A DNA stretch of 64,000 bases from Botryosphaeria dothidea (lineage: Eukaryota; Ascomycota; Dothideomycetes; Botryosphaeriales; Botryosphaeriaceae). Made by a program: the position numbers and the translations under genes. The stretch's first letter is position 1. Each line of letters begins with the position of its first letter. The DNA lies in NCBI GenBank assembly GCA_011503125.2, contig WWBZ02000051.1, positions 2,232,001 through 2,296,000 of the forward strand. The letters run 5' to 3'. Below, in pieces: positions 31,527 to 44,106 of this stretch. The notes beneath the pieces were generated by a model that was given only the letters and a program-made list of their open reading frames with translations, was not told where the DNA came from and ran no database searches.

Positions 31527-33496
31527 GTTAGAACGTAAGATTTCCATTTTCCAGACAGAGATTTAGATTATGATCGAAGGTACTTATACTTTTGGTATTC
31601 TCTCTGCCAAGTGTTTCTTTGCAACACGAATTGAGGAGCACGAGAACAGCAACGCCCATGCCAAGGTGTCTTGTTACATTAATCAGGCATTCTGCATATC
31701 CAGTCCCGCACTGAAGGTCAATTAGACGCTTTGGGGGAAATATGTGCACTCTGCAGTCCCCGCTCGGTTTACTGTGTCTCAGAAGCAAATGCAGAGAAAG
31801 AAGGCGATCAGCGGGCGCTCGGGTTGTTTCCTTTTCAGAGATATCTAAAAACACAATCCCAATGCGTTTAGGCTAATCTTCAGGTTGCAGAGGGGGTTAA
31901 TCATGTGGCAAGATATTTGAGGTCTACGAGGTCTCGGGCTGCAGTCCCGGCCCCAGAAGTGAGAAGTACCTAATCCGGTAGTACTATCAGTGACACCTTG
32001 ATTCCCAGTCACGGTAGACACTCGGGATATCACTCCTCCTACAGCTGGTACACCTCGTCTTTTATGTGCCCATGTGCGATATGGCTTGTCATACGAATCC
32101 AAACCGGTCTCTGTTCCTTCAGCCTGTCTTGATTCACTGGGGTTGCATGAAAAGTTGGTTTTGTATTCCGTCACCTCGAAAACAATCACCCGGCCATTAT
32201 GGTTGGCATCTTCCTATGTCGCTATGCAAGACTTCATGGCAAACTTTCCACGTTGGTATCATCCGACCCATATTCCACACGAGGCGCAAAAGAAAATACT
32301 TGGCGGCTAGTCAAAGCTTAGCCGACTCATAGACGGCGAAACCCTACTTCAAGATACCCGTTCTCAGAAGGAGAAATGTGGGAAGCCTATATTCCTCAAC
32401 TCACGCACACAGCAGAGTGCGGTGTTTAGCGCGGAGTCGACGCGGAGGGATGTGAGTAGTTGGAATAATCTCATATCTGACGGTCACCACTGGTACGATG
32501 CAGCTCCCAACACCTGCTCAACATGATTTAGGTTTCACCCTGAGAATACATTGCTCGCAACACCTGATCATTAAGATGGTACTCGACGAATATCAATTGA
32601 CTCTTCAAATCATTCTATTTTTATCAATTTTCGAAGAATTGCACACACCCGTCTTGACAAATTCACCAATCCCCAGGCTCCCCTTCTCCCCTAGATTGCT
32701 ACCACCACAGTCGCACCCATCTGGCAGCCCTGATCCCCCACTTTAGATTCTGACAGGCGCATGCACGTCTGCAACATATCGGCCCAGACTAATCCCCACG
32801 TCACTTAGACATGTCTGATCCTCGCAATCGGTGATGACCGATCTTCTCGTGCCGTTGGTTGTGTGTTGACATAAATATCTTCAGCTCGAAGCAAGTTTAT
32901 GACATCCCATTCCACAAAGAATATCACTTTAAGCCCGGATCAGCACAGCCCGGCTGTTACACAGCGACAGCCTCGTTAACCCCCACGCCCCTTCCGCAGA
33001 AAGTATTCCGACATGTTCGCAGCGCGAGTGAGACCAACTGATTAGCTTTGCTAGCTATTGTCATCTAGACTCTGACAAGGTAGGACCTGTAATTCTCTGG
33101 CTTCAAGCGCCGCAAATGGACACCGGATAGTTTGTCAGAAGACTCAGCCTGCACCACGGCCAAGATTGTGGAACTATACACTTGTTCCGCTGGGCTACGT
33201 GTGGCGTCCGTTCCAAGATTCTTTTTCTTTTTCTTTGGGAGTTTTCTGTTCAATGTAGATAACAGCAGCTGGGGCCCGCGTATAAGGCCCCCGAGCTGAA
33301 TGCGTTCTGTATGACAACGTTAACAACCTACTCCAGTAGCAAGAAATGGATTAAACATATTTTCTGAGATTTCTAGTACTATAAATCACGCGTTTTATTC
33401 CTAGCACAGACATGAGGTTCTTCTTGATGTCATCCGCTTCAATCTCGTTCATAGGCCTTGAATGATTTTGTTTTGTCTTCGCCTCCTCTCCAAATC
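31527..33496. other. Intergenic, no supported gene
   Basis: Short frames only (31528-31854, 31845-32189, 32066-32332, 32498-32746). The 114-codon minus frame at 31845-32189 starts with ATG but has no resemblance to a family I know. The AT-rich part is near 32550-32650. Confidence 0.35.
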
Positions 33497-36400
33497 ATGG
33501 CCAACGCAATCTTTGGGCCTAAAAGGCCTAATGGGAACCACATGTCATCGAAATCCATTTGTTTCCTTGGTTTGGAGAAGCCTCCCCAGTTCTGGAATCC
33601 GTGGTGGTTATCCAACTTGGCTCTGGGTGGACTAACGTGCATTTTCGGTGCCTCAGCTATCTTTACTTTGGTCATCTACAATATCTCTGTCAAATACAAT
33701 TGTATTGCTTCATATAATGAAAGAAGCGAGGCGGAATACTTTTGGAAGTACTTACCGACCACTGGTAAAGATCCCGATTCTCCACCAAGACATTTTCTGT
33801 TAACAGTGGTTCTGACAGTTCTTGCTATCCTTTTGACGTTTTGTGGACAAGTCGACTATTCTACGAGACTACTTCAACCTTGGCACAACCTACAGAAAGG
33901 GGCGACGGCCGATCGTACCATATTTCTTGATTTCATTTCACCAATGCTGCCATGCTATTGGATAGCATCATTGAGAACCCGGAGTTGGGGATCAGCTTTG
34001 ACTGTCACGGGGTGTCTTGTTTTACAAACTACAGTAGGTAACATCAACGATGCAATGATGGAATGTAATACGGGCATGAATGCTAAATTCCTGAGCAGAA
34101 AATCCTGTCCTCTGGCCTCCTAGCATTTGAGCCCACAAGCCTGATTACTGAAGGTCGGGTTCTCTCGAGGAACGCTCAATTTGACTTTTCCAGACCTCAA
34201 CTAAAACCTCAATCGGGGGATAATATTAGCACTGCGGGTGCAATATATCACGGAATACATAGCGCGGGCCTCAACTACCTAGATTGGACTACCGCTGACT
34301 TTTGCTTTCGAACCCCTCGAACACCTCCTCTCGGATAGTCCCTTAGAAGTAATCAATTACAGCGGTAGCACAATAGGTTTCTCCCCGTTTTTGTCTTGCG
34401 AGCTGGCCTTTTTGACCGGATGGACTTGTTAGAGGATGATCGGTTCATCGATGCAACCTTTGAGACAGACTCCTGCACAGTTTCCGAAAGAATGTTCTTG
34501 GATCATCGAGGGTCCAGTGACGTTGGCGTGACAATTCCAACGCCGAGAGAGCCAGATTACACATACTATCATGGTGTCAGAATATAAGGCTCTATTGCAG
34601 CACTGGTTGTCAGTGCGGCGTCGTACTTTTGCCAGTTCCGACACATGGAGACACAAGATCTTTATCCTGCCCGGGGGGTCTATGGTATCTTATCTCGGTG
34701 TTCGAGCTCACCATCAACGATATTAATGCCACATCTAAGTTCGACTACAGGTACGCGTAGTCTAACTATCTACTGGACTCCGGTTAATGATCAGCAGTGC
34801 CGCAATTTGCCGGGCCGATTATTATACTCAAGATGTTCAAGTCTCATTTGACCGCAATAATCGGCTTACGGATGTCCGAACACAGGTAAAGACCAACGAG
34901 ACCTCCGTGGTAGACACTTGGATATCAGAGATCCAGATTCCGGCTCTGTTTGACGCTGTGATGAACGCATCTTCTAGCGGCGTTTTGACGACCCCAGACT
35001 CCGAGAACGGTCACCGTTTTCTTGACCTTGCAGTTCTTCCTCTGCAGCAAGGAATTTCCAATATTCCAGAACCATACCTAAAATGGCTTATGGACCCCGA
35101 AAAATTAATAAAGCGAGTCCAAGCCTGCTTTAGAGGGATCGGAGTCCAGTTTGCTGCACAAAATCTTTTGAAACCTCGCAATCTGAAGCAAAACGGCAAA
35201 ATTCATTATCAGGCAGGGCGAGTTGATGTTAAGAAGGGACCTGCTATTCTATGGCAAGTTTTCTGATGCTTGCCAGAATCATAGCTCTGTCCATGCTTGC
35301 TACTGTACCTCGGGATGTGGTCCCGAGGAATCTCAACAACATCATTGGGATCGCTGCTATACTCAATTCCAGCATCAACTTAAGGAAAGCTTGACAAGTT
35401 CGTTTGTGGTCAACAAGAAGGCGTTGTCTGGGAAATTCACAATATCAGCAGTCATCGACGGGTTAAATCCTGAATTCACCATCTTTTCTTCGGGGAAATC
35501 AGAAGTGCAGAGCGGCTCTGACCATCGAGCAAATTGCATGGGAAATATGGAGTGGTGGCGTCCGCTTCCACTGAAGACATGGGCCAGGCTGGGAATACTA
35601 CTCTTAACCCTGGCTACAATATACGCCTTAGAGTTTGTCCAACATATCTGAGAGAAACGCCATTGCTTGGTGTTGAATTGTGATTATTCGCATTACCAGA
35701 TGATGAGTGGCATGAGGAGGAGGGTAGGTGACCCTGCAGCCTCTTATATAGTAGCTATCTAGCAAATTTTCGCTGTTGATCCTTGGTACAATAAGACCCT
35801 GTTTCTCCTAACAGTTCATAGTCCAACACTTGGCAACATTCGAGGTCCTCAACAGAGATACTGCACTGTACGCGCCGAATTACCTTCCCGCAATATTGCT
35901 AGTAAGCATTGCTGCACTATTTTCATCACTAAGCTTTAACGTTACGCTTCTTTCGCCTTACCAAGTCATGCGGGATCAACCTTGTACACCCTGTCGGAGC
36001 GTTCAAAGCAACTACATTGGAAGCTGGCCAATATTGCAACTCGTTCAAGGAATCAGGAAGAGGCACCTCGCAGCCTGTTTCACATCATTCGCGTCCATTA
36101 TTGCTGGATTCCTTACAATAGCAGCGTTTGGTTTGTACACTCTGACAACAGCAGATGCAGCTCAAGATATAGTGTTGAACCGTCTTGATGGGTTTCGAAC
36201 TTCGTGGGATGGGAACAGCCATTCCGACAAATGTGCAGCAGGTGTTCTGGGTTTTTTGTCTTGGCAGAACCTCTCTGATCCGGCTTGGACATATGACAAC
36301 CTTGTCTTCCCTTCCTTCAATGTCACCGAAAATGCTACAAGCATTGCTAAAGAAGGGAAACGGGCATCTGCCATTATTCCAGCACGGAGAGCTACCTTGA

Positions 36401-37746
36401 AATGTAATATTGCTCATCCTCCAAAGACTACTATCATAGATGGCGACCTCTGGATAGATCCTGGAGTATTGGGGTCATGCACTTGGAACGGCACGAGCAT
36501 CCCATACGTTATCAGCAGTATCAATGACCTTTCATCCCAGGCATTCATTGGAGCAATGAATCAACTGAACCATTCGGAACATATGGCCAAATGAGGCTGC
36601 CATTCTCTCTCCTTCTACCTCGGTTTTTTTGGTCCGCGACAAACGTATCTGCCCGATGACATTACAGCTTTCGCCTGAACTCAGCATGTCCAAGAAGTCT
36701 CTACCCGTGTCAGCCTCTTTCTTCCCGATCTTGAGCTCGACTTGTCAAATCCACCGGTACCAGACGAATCTACCGCTCGTTACGTCCCGAACGATCGCGG
36801 GAACAACTCAAACGCGTTCGACTACCCCGTGGCATTTCCAATCGCATCAGCTTTCATCCCTGCAACAAAAGGATCCACCTTCTCCATTCCCGGCCTAGAC
36901 CATTTCTACACCGCCATCATGTACGACAAAGACGGCATCCCAGGGCAAGAGCTCGTCGGACAAGAAAATGCTCCACGTCTGATAAACGCCACGATCAAGC
37001 TGTATAGCAGGTACATGGCTCAGGTCATGTCACTTTAGATGCGAGAAAGTCTCAATAGCAGCACACACGCCAGCCGCCAAATCCAAGCGGTCCTTTACTC
37101 GAAGAAGTTGCGACTGGTGCAGAACAGCGGCCCGAAAATTGCGCTGCAGGTCATACTCGCCATCATGTTCATTTGCGGGGCTTTATCCTGGATGACGATG
37201 CGCCTGAGCGATCTCCTCCCACACGACCCATGCTCGATTGCTGGTATTGCTACGTTACTTTCAGGAAGCCGTTTATGGGAAGAACACAATCGAGATAGAG
37301 CCTTGGACAAAGAAGATAGCCGCGAAATCTTGTCAGCTCAGACCACTTGCTCGGGGCATACCACGCATGTCACAGCTACCCATACAGCCGTGGAGCAAGT
37401 GAAGCAGAGAGATGTTCCATATCTTGGGGCTAGGGAGGAGTCTCAAGGTCAGACCTACCCGAGGAGAAATGTCGGATACCGAGACAGTCACACGGCAGAT
37501 ACTGTTGAGGAGCAGCCAGACGGTCCAAAGAGCTCATCAGATGATGCTATCGCCGAATTTTGCCGTACACATGCAGAAGAGACTGAAGACGACGCTCATG
37601 TTACGGATAAGATCAATCTCGGACATGCTCTTGAGGACATCCGCATTTATGAAGCACGCCAGAACCAGCTGACGCGCAAGCTATCTTATGTTTCTAGAGA
37701 AACTAAACTGAATCAATGCCGGGTCTTTCCTCATGAAGTGGAATGA
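33497..37746 (+). pseudogene. DUF3433-family membrane protein, decayed and interrupted by an LTR
   Basis: From ATG 33497, KPPQFWNPWWL followed by membrane helices and VDYSTRLLQPWHNL is the first DUF3433 repeat. LGILLLTLATIYALEFVQ, then YAPNYLPAILLVSIAALFSSL and RDQPC...NYIGSWPILQLV (35550-36070), is the second. LVQNSGPKIALQVILAIMF with LPHDPCSIAGIATLLSGS (37110-37280) is the usual C-terminal membrane segment and motif, followed by a polar tail to 37746. The loops carry N-glycosylation sequons. The frame is lost near 34100 (with stops at 34121-34123), again near 34330-34790, 35265, 35640 and 36594. An LTR copy lies inside the second repeat at 35671-35813. Fungal DUF3433 proteins are large plasma-membrane or secretory-pathway proteins of unknown function; this copy is dead. 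Confidence 0.75.
35671..35813 (-). mobile_element. Solo LTR, copy 3 (diverged, reverse orientation)
   Basis: On the minus strand it starts TGTTAGGAGAAACAGGGTCT, keeps TAGCTACTATATAAGAGG and GGGTCACCTACCCT, and ends TTCAACA. It is the same family as the copies at 10469 and 17516 but shorter and clearly older. Here the end is the canonical CA, whereas the other two end TA. The 5-bp flanks (CTTGG and GTTCA) do not match, so the duplication has decayed or the copy formed by ectopic recombination. Confidence 0.75.
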
Positions 37747-37928
37747 ATGGATGATGCTGAGTTGATCTCGAGCGGCCATCTGAGCGAGAAGTTATTCAGT
37801 TTGTCATGGTGGCCTGATGAACGTTTTGGGATCGATTTTGTTACGGCTGATTGATGGATTCAACCCCAAGTTGGACTCACTTTTTGGAATAATCTCGACA
37901 ACAATCTGCATTGGATCTGTGCCTTCTA

Positions 37929-39763
37929 TCACCGCCTTCCGGTATCAAATTCGCAAATCACCTTAGCTCCTTCACACATACTTCTCATCTCTTGTCTCAA
38001 ATCCTCGGTCCACGTCCAAATTCCATCATTTCCTTCACTCAAGCCTCTCAACTTCCAGACTATGCCCTTTAAGCCTCTCATTTTTCCAGAGCTTAGCCAC
38101 TCTCTCACCATCTCCAACACCTCTTCTGGACTCCACTCCCACGTCTGCCAGTTTGCCATTTCATCACTGATCGTAAGCCAGCGTAGCCCTTGTGGGAACA
38201 CACTCCCAAGGTAACCGCCTGAAACCATACAGGTTTCATATTCCGGATTTTCCCTCTGCAGACTGCCCGAACTCAATCCCACCAATGTCACCCATGACAC
38301 CTCCAACCATTCCAAAGCCTCGAATCCCCTCAAGGAGCCTATCCTCCCACTGATGCCCCACTTCACTCCATTCGTGCCGACTTCCCCACCCTTTGCACGT
38401 GCAATATCGCCTTTCGGAGTGACGAAATCCAGCGTCATCCTCATCGTGGAAAGAGTCTTGTTCGTCATCGGCTTGCCCCATTCCTCACAGCCAGAAGAGT
38501 CTCGGAGAAGACGACGCAGTGCATCGCCCAATTCATCCAAGCGTATGATGGTCTTCTGTCTCGTGTAAGAGTCGCGAGTAACGGGATGCACAAGATCCAC
38601 CACCAGCTCAGCAAGACCAGGACAGCCCCTCTCCGTCAACACCAACACCTCCGCCAGTTGCGCCGGCATCATCGCGCACTTCCTCAGCTCCAGCGCCCGC
38701 AGCGGCGTCGCCGGCCTCTCGCCCAACACCCTTCCCACACTCTGCACCACCGCGGGGTTATGCGCAACATCCCCGCCGGCCATCCAGCCCTTCCAGCCCT
38801 CCCCATCCCCCAACGCTCTCGCAGCCTCCCTCACCTCCGCCGGACTCGCCGCCGCCACCGCATCCCACGCCGCATCCTCCAGGTGCTGCAGCTCCGCCGC
38901 CCGCCCGTCCCGCAGCACGACGCTCCGCAGCGCCGGGTGCCCCGCCGCCAGCGCGCCCCTGACGGCCCACTCGGGAAAGCGCCACTCCTCGCCATCGAAC
39001 CAGCCGCGGCTGCCGTTGCACCCGCGCTTACCGCACGCGCGGAGGACGAGCAGCTCCAGCCGGGGCAGCGCGGTGCGGAGCCAGCCGGGCCCGGCGAAGG
39101 GCGCCCACTTGCCGAGGCCGGCCCAGGTGAGGTCGAGGGTGCGCAGGTCGGGCGTGAGCGAGAGCAGGGCGGCGACGTGGTACTGGGCGACGCCGCTCCG
39201 GAGGCTTTGGCTCCAGTTGAGGCGGTGGCACTTGGAGTGGTGGGGGTGGAGGCGCGGGCTGCCGACGTGGGCGCGGATGGTGTGGGAGGCGATGGAGTTG
39301 GCTTTTCTGTTTTGAAGAGTTGTGAGTGTGGTTTGGTTTGTGTTTGTATTTGGTTTGCTTGGTTGGGAATGCGTATTGCAGGGAGAGCTCCTCTCCACTT
39401 CGTCACTGACCTTGGAAAAGTCGCATTGTTGCGGGTAGCCAGAATTGGAAGACCACGGCGCGGGGACAGGGCGGTCGTATTGTCGGGAGAGATGTTGGAG
39501 AAGGTGAGATGGCGAACGCGGGTGCCAAAAGTGGGGTCTGAGATGAGCCGGAGGGCAAGAGTGTAAGGGTCAGGAGAGTAGGATTTTGACTCGGAGCCTA
39601 TCGCTGGATGAATTACGATAGTGGATTCAAGGCAAAATACAGCTGCTGAGTAGAGAGTATGGCATGTGAGAGCTACGGAGAGCATCGAGGGAGTTGGAAG
39701 ATTCATGAATATGAGCTCCAGCAGCTCAGAGGGCAAACTCGTAAGCTGGGTTCTTCGAGTCAT
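37929..39763 (-). CDS. F-box protein with leucine-rich C-terminal region
   Basis: Minus-strand exons 39763-39411 and 39306-37929, with a 104-bp intron (gtcagtg...aaacag), give 576 residues. Residues 5-40 are an F-box (LTSLPSELLELIFMNLP...ALTCHTLYSAA). Beyond the splice, LLSLTPDLRTLDLTWAGLG, LPRLELLVLRACG and later L-rich stretches look like irregular leucine-rich repeats. It is likely a substrate adaptor of an SCF ubiquitin ligase; the substrate is unknown. The splice is needed because the F-box frame otherwise runs into low-complexity Pro/Ser/Thr sequence. The plus-strand frame at 38586-39566 is its shadow. Confidence 0.8.
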
Positions 39764-40872
39764 TTTGGGTGGATAGTAACAGTAGTATTTACTATGTCTC
39801 AAGAGCAAAGTCTTGTCGATGTTGCGGGCGAGACTCGAGCCCGCTTTTTGTGCTTATCAGGGTGGAGCGAAGTTGTTTCAAGAACTAAGCGGTCAACTCA
39901 GGTAAATGGTTGCATTTGACAGAAGTAATGACTCTTACCTGTAGGCCCGCTAGAGAGTTCTCGGATTGGACCGTGGTCTAATTTTAGCTCAGGTAGGATC
40001 CGGCTAAATTCAAGCCATAGTGGGGGCCATAAAGTTGCTCTGGCCTGGTAGAGAGGCAAAATAGTCTCTGCACTGTGAAGCACCCTGATATACGCTCGTC
40101 ACGTTGTCTTTCTGGAGGAGCTAGAAACTGGCGATGCCCGGGCTGTGTATGGTAAAGCTTTGTGTGGCACCATTTGGTGAGCACCGCGCTAGGTGATGAA
40201 AGACACCGATACTGGATTCCGAATCCAGTCATACATAACAGCATCACACCCAAGATTCTCTTGTTGTGAGCATTGCGCAGTTATCGCAAGCGTCAACTGC
40301 ATGGCCGTGATTGTCCATCCATAAAGGAGAGCCATTGGCTCTGTGGTGTGAGGATAATTGAGTAGCGACGTTGGGCCAAAAGATGCCGTTCGTGGGGTCA
40401 ACGAGTATTCTCTCTTGCTCTATGACCTTATCATCTGCTGAATCTTGTGTTATCCCCAATCCAGATGTTTGTTCTGCGGATGCGCACTGTTGGGGGCGGT
40501 AGCAGAGTAACATGATTCGCTGCTGTACCCCTGTCGCGGGATGTTGAACAACATTGTGGCTGCGTAGAGGCATTTTAGTATCAGCGGAAGGACCACCGAG
40601 AGTCTCCGAACTGTGAGTGATACAGCATCAGAGCTTGAGCCTCCGGAAATTAGCGCGGGACTCCGCCTCTTCGGCCCCCAAATCCATGGAACGGAACTAA
40701 GGTTTGGATGCAGTATAAAGACCTCGAGTATCTACCTTATCACTTTCAAGGCTTAATCCACTGTTAATCCATAGCTATTGTCGGCATTGCCTCTAACTCA
40801 TCCAGAGTAATATCGCAAGTATGTTCTTACCCACTTTACACGTATTACCGAAGATTGACCCATCGCGAAGCT
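39764..40872. other. Intergenic, no supported gene
   Basis: A divergent promoter region between the F-box gene (minus) and the membrane glycoprotein gene (plus). The minus frames at 39984-40573 match nothing known. A gtatgt donor-like site near 40820 leaves open a 5' intron in the next gene. Confidence 0.4.
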
Positions 40873-42837
40873 ATGGCGAATCGCGCAGACGAGCATGGGC
40901 TCCCTTCAACGCACCTGCTGCAAGAAGATGGAAACAAGCACTCCGATAAGCACGAGCTGGAGATCCGGAACCATAATCAGCCCCTCATGGTGTCTTCAAC
41001 CGTGGCCTGGATCACTCACTCGTCGATTATCGTTCTCTCTGTCGTCGTCCCCGTTATTGCCGCAATCGTGTGGCTGGCACTTGCCGGTGGTCGACATGGT
41101 GGCTTCAGCGCTTTCTCTGGGGAGAAAATTGGTGGACAGTTGAGCCAGTCCCAGGCTAAAGCTGTGGATGTAGTGTGCAGCGCGGTGCTGGGACCGTTTC
41201 TCTTAGCAATTTTAAACTTCTTCTGGTTTGGCAGTGCTCGCGTCTCTGCAGTAAACGAGCGCCATCCAAAGAGCCATTCTGGAATACCCCTGACTAGCCT
41301 GGTTGCAGTCAGTACATCAGTCGGGGGCTCATACGACCTCTATACTCTGGCTGCACTGCTGCGTGGGAAAACGTGGAGGCTGTCCCTCTTGGCTGCGCTC
41401 ACGTTGTTATCGGCCATCGCGAAATCCGCAGTCTCAAACATCATCGCTTACGAGGCTTATACGAAAGATATTAAGCAAAGCAACTCTCTTCGATCTCTTT
41501 CGGACCACACTATCAATTCGACAACCTCTGTCATGGCCGGGACCATCACACTGGGAGAGGCAAGAGATTTCACAAGCGATTTCGGTATAAGTCAAAGAAG
41601 TGATGTGGCTAATCAAATAACGGGACTTCTCACTGGTCTGAATTTCGAAGACGCGATCTCAAAACTCAACAATGGCACATACATTGGCGTCAACTCGACG
41701 ACTGCTTCTATGGATAGCCTACCACAAAGTGTCACCCATCTCTTCAATGTTCCAGGCTTCCGTCTGACAGTAGACTGTCTGCCAGAGCAACCAGATATCT
41801 TCAGTGTGTTGACATTGGGAAGTTATACTACACAGATAAACATTCAGTTCTCGAGTAGGGATCTCGGAATGTTTCAAGCCTGGTATCCTGGAATCTCCCA
41901 GGATATCTCAGGTGCCACCAACGACTTCTATCAATACGTCGCTTTTCGCTACCCAAACAACACCGACGTATACTTGGGGTACCTGACTTCCTTTAACCTC
42001 AGCAACGGAACTATGTCATCTGCCTATGGGGACATAAAACCTCGCGCCGTCAACATGACAGCCTCCGGGTTTCAAGGGACGAAAAGCGTCATGAGCTACT
42101 GGGGAATACGGTGTTGGTTGGATCGGGAAGATGGACTCCTCAACTACACACGCCAGAACGGACAAAGTTGGTCAATCTCACAGTCGGAATTCTTCAACAA
42201 GAGGGAAAAGGTGCCTTCTTCCTTGGCCAACTGGCAGACGAACCTGAACTATCACGCTCCTGGCGCGACAATCCCTGGTATCGGCCCCGCTCTTGCAAGA
42301 ACTGCAGGACATACCACGTGCGGTTCAACGACATGCGACAGTGATTCGGGGGTGTGTATGCAATGTGACAACGCTACGGATTTCTCAGTACTAGCTCTCA
42401 ACTATTTGTATGCGTCCGCCGAGTCGGAGCGGATTGTCTATGAAGTCGCAGCGTCGAATGCCACTCGGGACCAACCGGAGTATTGGTACAACGTCAGCAG
42501 CGTCGCAGCAAGAGAATACTACCAGATCACCTATGTTCCGGCCATTTTGGTTGCTGGTTTTGTCAGCCTGATCGCAGCGGCAGCAGCAACTGCAACTATG
42601 GCTGCCTACGCGTACAAGACGTATAGCGCTCGAACGTTTCGGCAGGTTGACGTTTTGCGCCTTCTTGTTGACTGTGTGGATGGGTTACAAGAAGCGAATG
42701 CAGAAAAGGATATTTCGGGTCTTTCTCGTTCTGAGCTTGAGAGTTGGGCTTCTCGCTGCAGAGTTATGTACGAAAAGGATAATGAAGGTGGCCAGACTCA
42801 AGTGAAGCTATGCCATGCTACAGCTGCGGATACATAG
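40873..42837 (+). CDS. Fungal multi-pass membrane glycoprotein, unknown function
   Basis: A single open frame of 654 residues from ATG 40873; the frame extends 18 bp further only with TTG. There are three N-terminal membrane segments (SIIVLSVVVPVIAAIVWLAL, VCSAVLGPFLLAILNFFWF and LSLLAALTLLSAIAKSA). A lumenal or extracellular domain of about 380 residues with many NxS/T sequons follows. Then a Cys cluster (TCGSTTCDSDSGVCMQC) and a C-terminal membrane segment (PAILVAGFVSLIAAAAATATMAAYAY) precede a short polar tail. This topology is common among fungal proteins of the DUF3176/DUF3433 type, but I cannot assign the family. It lies 3 kb from the DUF3433 relic. No lesion is seen. Confidence 0.75.
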   Translation: MANRADEHGLPSTHLLQEDGNKHSDKHELEIRNHNQPLMVSSTVAWITHSSIIVLSVVVPVIAAIVWLALAGGRHGGFSAFSGEKIGGQLSQSQAKAVDVVCSAVLGPFLLAILNFFWFGSARVSAVNERHPKSHSGIPLTSLVAVSTSVGGSYDLYTLAALLRGKTWRLSLLAALTLLSAIAKSAVSNIIAYEAYTKDIKQSNSLRSLSDHTINSTTSVMAGTITLGEARDFTSDFGISQRSDVANQITGLLTGLNFEDAISKLNNGTYIGVNSTTASMDSLPQSVTHLFNVPGFRLTVDCLPEQPDIFSVLTLGSYTTQINIQFSSRDLGMFQAWYPGISQDISGATNDFYQYVAFRYPNNTDVYLGYLTSFNLSNGTMSSAYGDIKPRAVNMTASGFQGTKSVMSYWGIRCWLDREDGLLNYTRQNGQSWSISQSEFFNKREKVPSSLANWQTNLNYHAPGATIPGIGPALARTAGHTTCGSTTCDSDSGVCMQCDNATDFSVLALNYLYASAESERIVYEVAASNATRDQPEYWYNVSSVAAREYYQITYVPAILVAGFVSLIAAAAATATMAAYAYKTYSARTFRQVDVLRLLVDCVDGLQEANAEKDISGLSRSELESWASRCRVMYEKDNEGGQTQVKLCHATAADT

Positions 42838-43204
42838 CTCTAGTTAGTTAAATAGACTTCTACCCCCACTTGGATTCCGTATCGTCTTTCTACTAAGGTT
42901 CTCAATACTATCGCAAGTGAAACAAACTGATTTTTGAGACCCTGGATCTACTTTTCTTTTGTTGAGGTTCCCATTCATTCTGTCAGACTCGTAAGTGGCT
43001 AGAGAGTAGTGCTTATGATCATGACAAATACCATCTCTTCCCCGAATAGACACAACTTCATGTGAGTCGCAACAGCTGCTGATTTACATACAGCGGAATA
43101 CTTCCGCCTCCTGCCTCAGCTCCAGCAGCCATGTGATTTCCGGATGCTACATATATGCAGCAGCAGAAAGTATGACCTAGAATTACAAACAAACCGTCGA
43201 AAAC
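42838..43204. other. Intergenic, no supported gene
   Basis: 3' flank of the membrane protein gene and promoter of the hydrolase gene. Nothing else seen. Confidence 0.5.
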
Positions 43205-44035
43205 ATGGACACCTACACAGGTACAGCCAAAACCGCTGACGGCACCATCATCCACTACTCAACGCGTGGCAGGCCATCCGCAAATCACCCCTCTCTCATC
43301 TTCCTCCACTACTACGGCGGCTCTCCCTCAACATGGGCACCTCTACTATCCCAACCACTCTTCGCCGCCTTCCACACCGTCTGCTACCACGCTCGTGGAT
43401 GGGCGCCCAGCACCGGGCCGTCTGATGATCATCCCAACGCCTACGGAATCAAAGCCATGTCTTCGGATCTCGCCGCCATTCTCTTCGCGACGGGCTGCTT
43501 ACAGGAGGATGCCCGGTTTGTCCTCGTGGGCCACTCCATGGGCGCCAAGGTCGCGCAGCACTACGCCGCCACTGCTTCGCCGCATCAATTGAAGGGCATG
43601 GTCCTCGTTGCCCCGGCGCCGTTGCGCGGTATGGAGCTACCAGAAGAAGCGAAGCGGCAGCAGCGCGCGGCATATCAGACTACCGAGAGCGTGGAGTTCG
43701 TCTTGAATCACGTCCTCGCGGCGGGGCCGGGAACGCTGGCAGAGGATGTGGTTGCGAGTTGCGTGAAAGATTCGTTAAGAGGGAGTGATTGGGCCAAGAG
43801 CGCTTGGCCGGACTATTCAATGGGTGAGAATTATGGTGATTTGGCAAACAAGATCCGTGTACCAGTCCTGGTTTTGCGAGGTGATAGAGATTTCGAGCGT
43901 AACGTCGTGGGCATATTGGGGGTAGGTGCAGAATGGATCAACAAGGACGTGAAGACCTGTGGACACCTGATCCCGCTTGAACAGCCCACGCAACTGGGGG
44001 ATGATATCACGGCATTTATCAAGGAAATCTCATAG
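43205..44035 (+). CDS. Alpha/beta hydrolase (GHSMG type)
   Basis: A single exon of 276 residues from ATG 43205. FLHYYGGSPSTW carries the HG-like oxyanion region. FVLVGHSMGAKVA is the nucleophile elbow with Ser about 111. VLVLRGDRDFE carries the acid (Asp 227 or 229), and CGHLIPLEQP the base (His about 254). The fold is that of small soluble hydrolases related to haloperoxidase, epoxide hydrolase or lactonase enzymes. No signal peptide. The motif HYYGG replaces the more usual HGFGG, which may affect the oxyanion hole. Substrate unknown. Confidence 0.85.
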   Translation: MDTYTGTAKTADGTIIHYSTRGRPSANHPSLIFLHYYGGSPSTWAPLLSQPLFAAFHTVCYHARGWAPSTGPSDDHPNAYGIKAMSSDLAAILFATGCLQEDARFVLVGHSMGAKVAQHYAATASPHQLKGMVLVAPAPLRGMELPEEAKRQQRAAYQTTESVEFVLNHVLAAGPGTLAEDVVASCVKDSLRGSDWAKSAWPDYSMGENYGDLANKIRVPVLVLRGDRDFERNVVGILGVGAEWINKDVKTCGHLIPLEQPTQLGDDITAFIKEIS

Positions 44036-44106
44036 GAACAGTCAGAATGTAATCTCTCCAAAGGGAGAGGGAATTGAACAGTTCTCGAGGCCTTCGCTTC
44101 ACATTT

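Noticed and set aside
38586..39566. 326-codon plus-strand frame
   Set aside because: Antisense of the GC-rich F-box gene, with no domain.
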